A stretch of DNA of 64,000 nt, taken from Siniperca chuatsi. Lineage: Eukaryota > Chordata > Actinopteri > Centrarchiformes > Sinipercidae. Every line of letters starts with the position of its first letter. The first letter of the stretch is position 1. The translations under genes were made by a program, and so were the position numbers. Where the stretch lies: the NCBI RefSeq assembly GCF_020085105.1, contig NC_058064.1, positions 17,243,823-17,307,822 of the forward strand. Reading direction: 5' to 3'. The notes under the pieces were generated by a model. It made no database searches. It had not been told where the DNA came from and worked only from the letters and a program-made list of their open reading frames with translations. This document shows positions 28,101-38,800 of this stretch, piece by piece.

Positions 28101-29215
28101 CTTACAAGTCTTACTTGTTTGCATTTGATGGATTATGGTCCATCCAAAATAACTTAAAAACCAGGAGAGAAGAACATGTTTAGCTAATGGAGTGCTCTTA
28201 TTCAGGGAAATGCTTGGAAAAGTCTTGTTCTATGTGATCCAAATTGTAGCACGCCCACAGCAGAAACACTAAATCCAACACGACTTGTTGTTTAGTCTGA
28301 GATTTCTCAGCCAAGAGGCGTCATTAAGCCTGGATTAGATTAAGTGCTTTTAGCGTGGCCTTGTTGCCCACAAGATGTTGTCAAGATGATTGGCTGCAGT
28401 TGCTTCGCAGCGCCACGCCCCCTCCCCAGATGTGTTGGCAGTGACCTAACGATTTGTTTTGGGGGTTTTTCCCCACCAAATTGCCACATTGTGTTCAGTC
28501 GTGCGTATTGTGCATGCTGGCTCACTGGGTTAATAGAACAGAGCTATTGTTAATGTTATTAGTAACACCTGTGCTTTTCCCACTATGACAAGTCAAAATG
28601 TCTGCTGTGAAAAAGGCCAGTGTCTGACAGGCTTGTTGGTCGTCCCGTTTATTTAAAGTTTCGAAAAATGTGTGATATCAATCACACCCTCAACTGAAAA
28701 CGGAGAAAATGGTACAGTTCAAGAACTATTGTGAAAACGAGCCTAAATTAAATTTCCCATTTTGTACAATAAACTAAATTGTCTGCCATGTCCCCTCTCT
28801 GCCACATCACCAACTTCCTGTCATCTCCAGGAATATTTCCTGAAGTCGGAGATGCCCAGCTCCTTGCAGAAGGAGGGCAAGTGTCTCCCGTGCTCCGTCA
28901 CAGACTGTCCCAACTGCACCACACCCGGCTCAGCATTCACCATGCACAAACAACCGATGAAATGTGTAAGAACATATCACACCCACACTAAGATATAACA
29001 AGCCAATATTCTAATGCTTCCAAGAACTATTGACCTCTTTCGTCTTTGTCCAGACCGATGGTGTGTTTGCCGGCGGCCCGTTGTGCGAGAGGTGTGTGTG
29101 GACACGCATCGGGCCAACTGCCTTCCTCATGACTGATGACGTGCTCTCGATGGCTGAAATACCACGAAGACTCGGCCCGCCTGACCACCACGTGATGCTC
29201 CTGGCGCTTTTCTAA
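14770..29215 (+). CDS. fbh1: FBH1 (FBXO18), F-box SF1 DNA helicase
   Basis: Exons: 14770-14788, 15427-15594, 15766-16388, 16541-16677, 17485-17632, 17771-17952, 18038-18112, 18432-18523, 18914-19082, 20143-20362, 20489-20576, 20665-20760, 20867-21003, 22402-22498, 22686-22852, 23325-23400, 23519-23713, 26259-26384, 27135-27241, 28831-28965, 29054-29215. Total 3219 nt, 1072 aa. Order of domains: basic N-terminus; PCNA-binding PIP box Q84-x-x-I87-x-x-F90-F91; acidic region; F-box about 230-270; UvrD-type helicase with Q motif LTHEQQ (457-462), Walker A AGTGKT (K485), Walker B DEAQD (665-669), GDPHQQIY (689-696), [12 protein letters not shown] (901-912) and YVAVTRAK (950-957); C-terminal CxxC pairs (C992/C995, C1000/C1003, C1030/C1033). 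Known role: SCF ubiquitin-ligase subunit and 3'-5' helicase that removes RAD51 and acts in replication stress. The start of exon 3 is uncertain (see findings). Confidence 0.96.
17261..17310. repeat. (GT)25 microsatellite in FBH1 intron
   Basis: An uninterrupted GT dinucleotide run of about 50 bases between FBH1 exons 16541-16677 and 17485-17632. An open frame across it is a repeat artefact. Confidence 0.95.
21414..22005. mobile_element. hAT-like non-autonomous element (tentative)
   Basis: The block starts 'gggctattcaattacaaattcaagtgggcca' (split here: gggctattcaattaca, then aattcaagtgggcca) and ends 'gggccggatgtggcccgc' then 'aggccaccaattgaa'. The edges 'ttcaatt' and 'aattgaa' are inverted, and the 'gggccggatgtggcccgc' ending is typical of hAT-derived repeats. 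It lies in the 1.4-kb FBH1 intron before exon 22402-22498. The middle has no recognisable transposase. Confidence 0.4.
22889..23036 (-). repeat. dispersed 'aggaatagttcaac' family repeat, reverse copy
   Basis: This matches, in reverse orientation, a common fish interspersed repeat whose forward form is seen at 49573-49740. Shared blocks are the 'gctagctgg...gctgttggctgtagctccatattta' region (reverse of 'aatatgaagctacagcc') and 'gagagtgatatcttctc'. It is intronic in FBH1. Confidence 0.5.
23992..25309 (+). mobile_element. Tc1/mariner transposon, inactive, in FBH1 intron
   Basis: The element is bounded by TA target duplications (23992-23993 and 25308-25309). It has inverted repeats of about 215-225 bp, beginning CAGTGCATCCGGAAAGTA and ending with the reverse complement. 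Inside, on the plus strand at about 24230-25080, are Tc1 transposase segments with the typical [13 protein letters not shown] and [12 protein letters not shown] blocks, the latter carrying the second catalytic Asp. The copy is dead: in-frame stops occur (for example after the TMRN segment at 24496-24498 and at 24641-24643), there is a frameshift near 24690, and the N-terminal DNA-binding part is largely missing. A 39-base T run sits in the 3' inverted repeat (25112-25150). Confidence 0.93.
25771..25990. repeat. dispersed repeat, copy A
   Basis: This segment of the FBH1 intron is similar along its length to 32030-32245, in the same orientation. Shared blocks include 'atgaaggaa' followed by 'gtcaccca', 'aatttggctaaacaa' or its near copy, and 'gtaagaaaaatgtagaat' versus 'ataagaaaaatatagaat'. 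The family is unknown to me. Confidence 0.6.
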
Positions 29216-30735
29216 CACTGCTTATCTTGTCTTGTGTATTGTTGGAAAAGGACTTTGAGGTCACCTTTTTAAAATGCTGACCAGGACGTGAACAGCCAGG
29301 AATAACGTCAGGTGTTCGATCACCCAGAGACACTGAAACAGACTGTTTTGTAATTTGTTTTAATGTGTATTTTCCTCTCTGAGTTAAAGGGACCTGGATG
29401 TTATAATATCGGTTGAGATTCCCCTTCAGAAGGCAATTAACCGACTATAGCTTCCAGTGGCCGTCGGTAGAGGACTGAGATTTTGTGATTGTGTGACACT
29501 GTTTGGTTAAAAAAAAAAAAAAAAAGACAACTACTGGCCCACTTGTCTACTTTTATTTAAAAAGAAACAAAACAATGTTTTGTGAGCATCTTTCTTCTTT
29601 AATCAAGTCTGGGTTTTTGATGACAATTTTTTTTTGACTTTTTGGTACTTTGTGGTTAAAGTGTGTATTATGACCTTTTTAAAAGTAGCTGACAAGATAA
29701 AACTTCATTGCATTTCATTAGTTGTTTTGGATGTAGCATTAACAGTACTCCACATTGAGTTGTAAGGCAGACAATGCACAAATGACGGCACTTGGATTTA
29801 CTGAATTCTGTTCTTCCTGCCAAACAGCTGCTACCAATTAGCCTCAGCTCCTTGGAAACACTGTCTGACAGCATTTCCAGTCAGGGAAAAATACAAAAAA
29901 CAAAAGCTTTTCAGTACATTAGACAAAAATGAGAATTAATTATTAAACAAGTATTAAAGTACTAAGTCGTGTTCAAGAGGCTCCCCTAGGCTGAGAAAGA
30001 GATTTATTTATCAGCAAAGTGTGCTGACAACCAACATCTCTTATACAATGTAAATGCTGTTACATTGTTAAAATTTTCTCCTGGAGTCTATCTACACTGG
30101 TGTATGTGACCAGCTGTGAGTGACCAGAGAATGTAACAGGAAGTCTGCTGTGCACATTTGTTGCTGAGCAAGTTGTTTTGTATTACTTTATATAAAGAAG
30201 TTTACTTAAAGAACTGGAGAAATCAAACGTCATTCCAGACAAAATTATATTACTCTTACATAAAATGTACACATAGTTTTCACTTGAATGCTTCAGAATA
30301 TTTTTAATTCTCATACAAAGGTGGACAGTGGAGAGCAACAAGAAATACTGGAATAAGACAAGAGGGATGACCATTATAAAACTGGGAAAACACTGAAATT
30401 CACAAGTAGGCATGCATAACAACACTGATAAAAAACAAAACATGCTTGAATTAAAAAAACAACTATTAAATATACAATTGTCCATACATATCTGACATGT
30501 CTGGAAATGATATATATTTTAGTAACAGTGATTTATAATACATTGAAACACCTCATATAAAAGCTTTACTTGTGTCATACATCGTATCTATGCTGAATAC
30601 AGCTAGTTGCTAAAAGCCAAGAATTGCTAACAGGGTTTATACTTTACATCATGGGGAGACGAATTCATAAAGAGGAAGATTCCATTTGTGAGACACTATC
30701 CACAACAAACTAAGTGACTCATTTAAATTTAGACA

Positions 30736-30925
30736 GGGGCGGCACGGCTCAGGAGGTAAAGTGGCTAGTGTCTAGTAATCGGAAGTGTCCTTGAACAAGA
30801 CACTAAACCCCTAACTGCTCCTGAAGAGCAGGTTGGCACCTTGTATGCACCCGTGTATGAATGTTGGCATGTGTTGCAAAATACTTTGAGCGGTCAGTAG
30901 GCTAAAAAAGTGTTACATACACAAA
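30736..30925 (+). mobile_element. SINE-like repeat
   Basis: The block opens 'ggggcggcacggctcagga' and contains 'gtccttgaacaagacacta', 'ccctaactgctcc', 'tgaatgttggcatgtgt' and 'actttgagcggtcagtagg', ending near 'aaaagtgttacatacaca'. I recognise this arrangement from abundant fish short interspersed repeats with a 'cgctatataaatac'-type tail. Intergenic between FBH1 and IL15RA. Confidence 0.6.
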
Positions 30926-31717
30926 ATAAAATGGATTGATATAAATGCAGCCCTTTTATCAGTTATCAGGGGAAGTGGGTGTTAACTTCCTTTTGCATGA
31001 ACATCCATTATGCTACTGTAATCATGGCCAGTATCTAAATTGTTAAAGTATTTCGTTTGGAGATTGACGTCAAGACATTGCTCTAACCACTGACGGGGGT
31101 GGTTCTTCTCACCAACATCCACTGCTGAGCAGTTATAGCTGATAACAAAATATCAAGGAAGGTTTTTTTTAGAATTTGGGGGTTTTCAACAAGCTGGGGA
31201 CATTTTCTTTTCTATAATTAACAACATTTTTCTACACTTATTCCAGTATTTTTAGACTGCGTAGTTTTACACCATGGTGATTAAATTCTGGCCAGAGGCC
31301 TGAACAACATGAACTGGTGTTTTTCATTAAACCATTACAACATAATGACCACCTGTTGCAACAGCTGTCTGTTGGAGTTAGATTCAAGGAAGTAGCTCTG
31401 GTGGGAGAGCTGGTCATCCAGGGTCTACCCTGGTTACCCGAGACATTGTATTTGGAAAGACACCTTGCTGTTGAGTTTTTCAAATGTATTTCTTTTAGTG
31501 CTTTCAGCAGCACAAACAAAATCCCATTCATCCCGATTGTACTGAAATGGCGGCAAAAGTTTCAGAGCCGGATATCTTAAAATCTCAGGAGATAAGATAA
31601 AACTACCTGACCCCGTTAATGGGGTGAAGTGACAAAATGCGTTTTTGGATTTTGGTTGGACACACGTAAGTATTGACATTAGTCAGTGCCTCTGGCTCAG
31701 TACCAGCTGCTAACAGA

Positions 31718-31781
31718 TTTTGTAACATAAAAAAATGTGGAAAAAGTGAAGCGCTGTGAATACTTTCCGGATGCACTGTAT
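31718..31781 (+). mobile_element. solo Tc1 inverted-repeat end
   Basis: This fragment repeats the right end of the Tc1 copy at 23992-25309: 'taacataaaaaaatgtgg' then 'gtgaagcgctgtgaatac' and 'tttccggatgcactgta'. No transposase or left end is nearby, so it is a truncated relic of the same family. Confidence 0.85.
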
Positions 31782-32029
31782 GTTTGCTAATTAGCCTAGC
31801 TTAGTTTACAACTAGTCATACTAGCCTTTGGCTCTTTAAGTAGGTACTTAGCTAGCCTGCTGACCTTCCAAAAATCATAAATGCCATGCTGAAGAATAAA
31901 AGAAGTTGCTGCAAACAATATTTATTTTTGTTTTTTTGTTCAGAGTTTGTTCTTTTTTTTTTTTAGTTACGCCTCTGACAAATGTAATTAAATGGTGTAC
32001 TTGAATCTTTTGCCGGCTCATATAAACTA

Positions 32030-32245
32030 CAGTATCCATGTTCATTGTGATGAAGGAACAGGTCACCCAGGGTAAAGGTGAGGCCCATTGATGTTCTTTA
32101 AATAGTTTTTAGACAATAGAGCTATGAGATATATATTGAATTTGGCTAAACAGGCAATTCTTGTTGGAATGATTAATTCATTGTTGGTTTTGGTATTTTC
32201 ATAGGATTTGATGACGATAAGAAAAATATAGAATATCACCATACT
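32030..32245. repeat. dispersed repeat, copy B
   Basis: Diverged copy of the repeat described at 25771-25990. It lies just downstream (in IL15RA sense) of the transmembrane exon. Confidence 0.6.
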
Positions 32246-32852
32246 TCAAAAAAAGCACCACCTGTTGTGGCACCAGGTGAAGGGTTGTTCAAACTTCAAG
32301 TTCCTTATGTGCAGTTCAAATATTTGGGTACAAGCGTTGCGATCTGCTCAGAAAAAGGTTGTAAGTTCAAATTCTTGGAAATGTGCAAACAACAAATGTC
32401 ACATCAGGCCAGCCATTATGTTTTCTGGTAATGTTCACAGAACATCAAATGGGTTGCCAGATAGAGGCAATCACACAATCTGTGGAAGTAGTGACCCATT
32501 CCTCATTCCTTCAGCTCCAGTGGCAGGTCACAGGGAACAAAGTCTACGACACCAGTGCAGATGGATCATGATTCATGGGGAACTGTTCTTCTGCTGCATG
32601 CGGTGGGAAGTTGTTTTTTGACCTCCGACTGTGTAAAGGAAACAGTGACGAAACGTTTCAATACAGAACTGTTAAGCTAACTGTGATCTCTGACAGGTAA
32701 ACATGCAAATGGTTTGTTCATTGCAAAAAAAAAAAAAAAAAAAAAAGTTCACCGCTCAACAGAATTTCATCAAGTGAAAGAAAGTGTGGTGTGACATAAT
32801 TCCACTTATACATGTCATTATTTTCTAAACTCTTGTTTTTTTTCTAGCTTAC

Positions 32853-35800
32853 CTTCTATAACACAAGAAGCTGATTCCGATTAAAGCACAGAAGATCACC
32901 AGTGAGCCACCTGCGATCCCCGCCGTTGATGCTAATAAGAGAGAAATACTCAATATAACATGTTCCCCCTGTATGCTCCTGATTCTGTTTCTCCACAGAG
33001 AATAAGGAGGTAGAACAGGGGTGCATTTCATTAAACACACTGATTTGGTACATTTGGGTACAATGGCAGTGTCAAAGCTTACTGGAGATGAACACTTACT
33101 CTCAATTAATCCTTTTAAATCCTATTTGTGTTTTTATATCGTCTTTTCATAGTGCTTTGTGTTTCTATTACATCTTGTCTTAATGTCTTTATGTCTTATG
33201 TAAAGCACTTAGAATTGCTCGGTTATTGAAAGGTGCTATACAAACATATGTGCCTTGCCATGCCTTGGTGAGTAATCTTAATCATGACATGGTATTGCAT
33301 GAATCTTAAAACCATTTCTTAGAAGTTTTATACATACAGGATGGCAATGAGGTTGGCTTTGTGCTGTCTGTTTCTGCAGTCACTGAAGCGGAAATCCTTA
33401 TCCCCCGGGTCATCTTTGGGCTGATGGAGACTGCTGCTGCTGATAGGAAAAGAAATGTGCTTAATACTAATACTGCCAAGAGCATGACGGCATCTGTCTA
33501 GAATCCTTTTAACTCACTAAATTTAGCTTTATTAAACGTCAGGTCTTTAATGATTTAATTATCAAGCACAATCTTGATTTTATGATTCAACTGAAACTTG
33601 GTTAGACCATGATAACAGTGCAGCAGTTCTTATTGAATAAACCGCTCCCAACTTCCGTTGTCTGGAGTGAAGCTGGAGTGCATAAGAAAGGAGGTGGAGC
33701 TGCCATTTTGTTTCATAATTCTCCCTAGTGGAAGCAGAGGTCTTAAACTTTTGCTTCTTTGGAATATGTCGCTCCTCAGTTGAATTCCTCATGTCGAGCT
33801 GTATTTGTAAACATTTACAGGCCACCTAAATAAATGGCAAACTTTTTTGATGATTTTGCTGAACTGTTGTATATCATCTGCATTGACTTTGGATTATGCA
33901 GCCCACACACAATAAGGGGCACACTGTAGTCAGGACTTAATCATCTCCAAGGGTCTTACCAATACTAAGGTTGTGGTGACTTATGTTGCTCTATCTAACC
34001 ATTCTTGTGTTTTCTTTGAGATGATTATCTCAGCGCATACATTTATAATTTAGAACTAAGAAAAGCAAGCCAGTCCTCTTTTTTGACATTAATGCCAAAA
34101 ACTAACTAATAATACAAGTGCCTTATTTGCTACTGATGACAGGCTGACAAACCCTCCTGTTTCAGTAGCCCCTGAAATTGAATCCACTAATTCATGAAAT
34201 TAATTAATTTCTATTTAATCCTTTTAAATCCTATTTGTGTTTTTATATCGTCTTTTCATAGTGCTTTGTGTTTCTATTACATCTTGTCTTAATGTCTTTA
34301 TGTCTTATGTAAAGCACTTAGAATTGCTCGGTTATTGAAAGGTGCTATACAAACATATGTGCCTTGCCATGCCTTGGTGAGTAATCTTAATCATGACATG
34401 GTATTGCATGAATCTTAAAACCATTTCTTAGAAGTTTTATACATACAGGCCCGGGTGTGATTGGTTGGAGGTTGCCAATAAAATCATCTGACCTGCTACA
34501 GATCAATTATAAGCAACAATACTGTGGAGGCTAATTGGGACTGTAAGCTATTTACCCTGCGAGTGACTTGTAGGGTCCTGTTGGACAGTTGAGGTTGGCT
34601 TTGTGCTGTATGTTTCTGCAGTCACTGAAGCTGAGGTGCTTATACTCTGGGTTATCTTTGGGCTGATGGAGGCCATTGCTGAAATGAAAAGAAATGTGCT
34701 TAATACTAATACTGCCAAGAGCATGACGGCATCTGCTACTAATAATACTACTTCTACTACAAATACTACCTCTGTTACTACACCATTGCTTCTTCTACCA
34801 TCACTGCTATTTGTAAAACTACTGTTGAAGAAAACAAACTCATTCTTTACTCATGCATGGGCAGTTCACAAGTGACTGCAATTTTCCACCATTGTGCTAC
34901 ACACATTCATTGATTATGATATTTATCTGATATAATATCAGATAAATATCATAATATTATCATAACTAATAACAAAAGACGAAAAAACATGCAAGGTTTA
35001 GGGTTAGTTTTTAAACTGTTAATTAATTAATTATATAACTACTGTTACAACTGCTGTTACTACTTATTCTAATAGTACTACTGTGCTACTCCTACAACCA
35101 CAACTGCAAGCACACATTCTGCTGCCATTAAAGCTTCTAGAACAACTATTATACTGCCACTATTGATATTAGTACAACTACCTTTACTGCTACTACTACT
35201 ACTACAACAACAACAATGGGAGGAAGTAACAAACAGAACGTTCTATTTATTCTAATTTCCATTTGGGTGTACCAGTTGCAGCATATATTAATATTATTAT
35301 TTACAATTATTATTTTCCTACTGTGACATGTCAAAATGTTTGCCATGAGGTCTATCTATGGGTCTATCACATTAACTCTCATTACTGTAACAAAAGTAGT
35401 TATTTGTATATTTGGACTTTTTAAAGGCAGTATTAACTGATTTGTTTGGCCACTTGGGGGCAGCAGAATAAGCTAGCTAAAAATCACAACAATGACCTAT
35501 CATCACCTTATGAAGTTGATAAAGCAAACATGTTAGCAAACAGTTGACCATTTACACATCTGGCAGATACGGAGCAACATTAGCATTCATTTGGAGGTAT
35601 GTTTCCCGTTACCTGACAAATAGAAATCCAATATTCACTCTCATTTTAGCTCTGTTTTGGTTTCCACCAACTCCTAAGGGAAATATTTGGCTCTTGCTAA
35701 TTGCTCCACTACGTTCACTAGCTAGTCGCTAACTTTCTCTGTATGCCTTTTGGTGCTAGACAGGTGGCTTACAGTATTTTCATAGCTGAACATATTTTTT

Positions 35801-38800
35801 TCCAGTCTTTGCATTATCACACACATCAGAAATGTTTTCATACACTGACATGTTGGACTTTATTGGGATGGATCCTATAATTTTTTTGTTATCCTCCCAC
35901 CATTTTTAACATGTAACAAAGGAACTCACGGTACATTTGAATGCTCTATGTTGTACTTTTTTGTAAATTTTACTTGAGTAAAATGTTTTGGTACTGTTTT
36001 AACCCCTAACTCCTACTAGTAGTAGTACTACAACCATTAATGCTGCTGCTACTTGTACATTAAAGCTACTGGCACAACTACTATTGCTACAGCTTCTATT
36101 AATATTAGTACGACTACCTTTACTACTACCACTACTACAGCTGCTTCTAATCATTAGTACTAACACGACTGCTGCTGCCACTACTACAACCATGCAAACA
36201 AAAATGACCTAGACAGATGTAGTTTTTTTTTTTTGTTTCATCATTAGTACATATTTATTATTCGTTTATTAGTGTTAGTATTATTTTAGTATTTTGTCAT
36301 CAAAATTCATGCAAATACAGAACTCACTGACTGTGGTGGTAACAATGGAGTCATGGGGAATTTCAGTGTGACCCTCTGTAAGATCAGACCATCATTAATC
36401 ATAAATGTGATTGGCTCATATTACAACTTTACTGTGTACAAGTATTCTAGGAATATATATGCAAGAAGAATCTAAAAGTGTATGTTTACACACATGCCGC
36501 TCACACACGCACTTGCAGTTGAATAATTTTTTATAGGCGTTGCACACACAAGGAAGCTACTTTTATAAGCAATACTTGTGCTCTTTTGTGATGACCACCC
36601 TAATCTAACATGTCATATAAATATTATGGCTAACAGTATTTTCCCCCTAATTCATGCATACAGATACTCGACCTTCTTCAACTAACTTCGACAATTAATT
36701 CATCTAAGCCATCAACCTGTCTCTTTGACCCCATTCCAACCAGGCTGCTTAAAGAGGTTTTACCCTTAGTTAGTACTTCATTACTGGATATGATCAATCT
36801 GTCTTTATTAACAGGCTATGTACCACAATCCTTTAAAGTAGCTGTAATTAAACCGCTTGATCCAGGGGTTTTAGCCAACTATAGACCTATATCTAACCTT
36901 GAGATCCTTGAGAAAGCAGTCACCAATCAGTTGTGTGACTTTCTAAATAACAATAGTTTTTTGAGGATTTTCAGTCAGGATTTAGAGTGCATCATAGCAC
37001 AGAGACAGCACTGGTGAAAATTACAAATGACCTTTTAATTGCATCAGACAATGGACTTGTCTCTGTACTTGTCTTGTGATCTTAGTGCTGCATTCAACAC
37101 TATTGACCATCACATCCTATTACAGAGACTGGAACATTCAATTGGCATTAAAAGGAACCACACTAAGCTGGTTTAAATCCTATCAGATCGATCTCAGTTT
37201 GTAGATGTTAACGATGAGTCCTCCGTGCACGGCAAAGTTAGTTATGGAGTTCCAAAAGGTTCTGTGCTCGGACCGATTCTATTCACCTTATATATGCTTC
37301 CTCTAGGCAATATTATTAGGAAACACTCAATAAACTTTCATTGCATGCTAAATTTCAAGCATGCCTTAAGAAGATAAAAACCTGGATGATCTGCAATTTT
37401 CTGATGTTAAACTCTGACAAAACTGAAGTTATTGTACTTAGCCCCAAACACCTCCACCTCACATTATCTAAAGACATAGTTGCTCTAGATGGCATTGCCC
37501 TGGCCTTATCCTTTAACTCTCACATGAAACAAACTTCAAGGACTGCCTTCTTTCACCTACGCAACTTTGCAAAAATCAGGCACATCCTGTCTCAAAATGA
37601 TGCAGAAAAACTAGCGCATGCATTTGTTACTTCTAAGTTGGACTATTGCAATTCCTTATTATCAGGCTGCCCGAATAATTCCCTCAAGACTCTCCAGTTG
37701 ATCCAGAATGCTGCGGCACGTGTACTGACAATAACTAGAAAAACAGATCATATTTCTCCAATATTAGCTTCTCTGCACTGGCTCCCTGTAAAATCCAGAA
37801 TAGAATTTAAAATCCTTCTCACCTACAAAGCTCTTAATGGTCAGGCACCATCGTATCTTAAAGATCTCATAATACCGTATTACCAGACTAGAACACTGCG
37901 CTCCAAGAATGCAGTGTTACTTGTGGCTCCTGGAGTCTCCAAAAGTAGATTGGGAGTCAGAGCCTTCAGTTATCAAGATCCTCTCCTGTGGAATCAGGAC
38001 CCAATTCGGGTTCAGGAGGCAGACACCATCTCCACATTTAAGAGTAGGCTTAAGACTTTCCTCTTAAAATAAAGCTTATAGTTAGGGCTGACTTGGGTGA
38101 GTCCTGAACCATTTTTATCCCATTAATGCATGTTACTAACTCGACATCTTCTCTCTCGCGTAGATCTGTGCTTTCTTGTTTCTCTCCTCTCTCCTTCTGC
38201 CGCTTTCAGCAGGTACAGTAATTCTGTCTCTGGAGCTGCAGAGTCTGGATCTGTGGTTGTGGGCCACTTCCTGCCCCCATGTTCCTGCTCGACAACTGCT
38301 ACTACAGTTGTTGTTATTGGCTCTGTTACTAATACTGTCATTATTCCTATAGCTGCCATTCCTATTATTATTAATTTATTAATATTAATGTTACCACTAT
38401 CATTACATTATTACTATTTTAAAAATTCTAGGTGGTTTTGCATTGTGCCCCCCCCCCAAAAGAAATCTCTCTCTGCCTGTTAAAAGGAAGTTTTTTTCTT
38501 GCCGCTGTCACCAAATGCTTGCTCATGGTGGGATTTGTTGGGTCTCTGTAAATAATATTATAAAGAGTACGGTCTAGACCTGCTCTATAGGAAAAGTGCA
38601 GTGAGATAACTTCTGTTATGAATTGGCGCTATATAAATAAAATTTAATTGAATTGAATAGATTTACTTACTTGTTACTGTGGTCTTTGGTGGCTGTGTTG
38701 TGGTTCTCATTGGGTCAGCTGAAACAACAAATGGTGTGAAAAAAATTGTTCAGTATGAATAAGTTACAAATAAACTTTGTCCTAATGCAAAAAAAAAAAA

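Larger units (their letters stand above)
29216..32852. other. FBH1-IL15RA tail-to-tail interval
   Basis: The FBH1 3' UTR enters from the left, and the unlocated last coding exon and 3' UTR of IL15RA (minus strand) must come from the right, so part of this interval is transcribed from each strand. It holds a SINE-like repeat, a Tc1 inverted-repeat fragment and copy B of a dispersed repeat (separate entries). No additional gene is supported. Confidence 0.6.

Noticed and set aside
30736-30925. tRNA gene
   Set aside because: The head of the repeat looks loosely tRNA-like, but no cloverleaf could be supported; it is better explained as a SINE-like repeat.
31434-31580. Last coding exon of IL15RA
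   Set aside because: An acceptor-like 'gccatttcag' followed by an open frame exists on the minus strand, but the in-phase translation resembles no receptor tail, and other equally weak candidates exist (for example near 29870).
37341-38072. 243-codon open frame as a host gene
   Set aside because: It is the C-terminal part of an L2 LINE ORF2, with the L2 3' tail following; it is transposon-derived.
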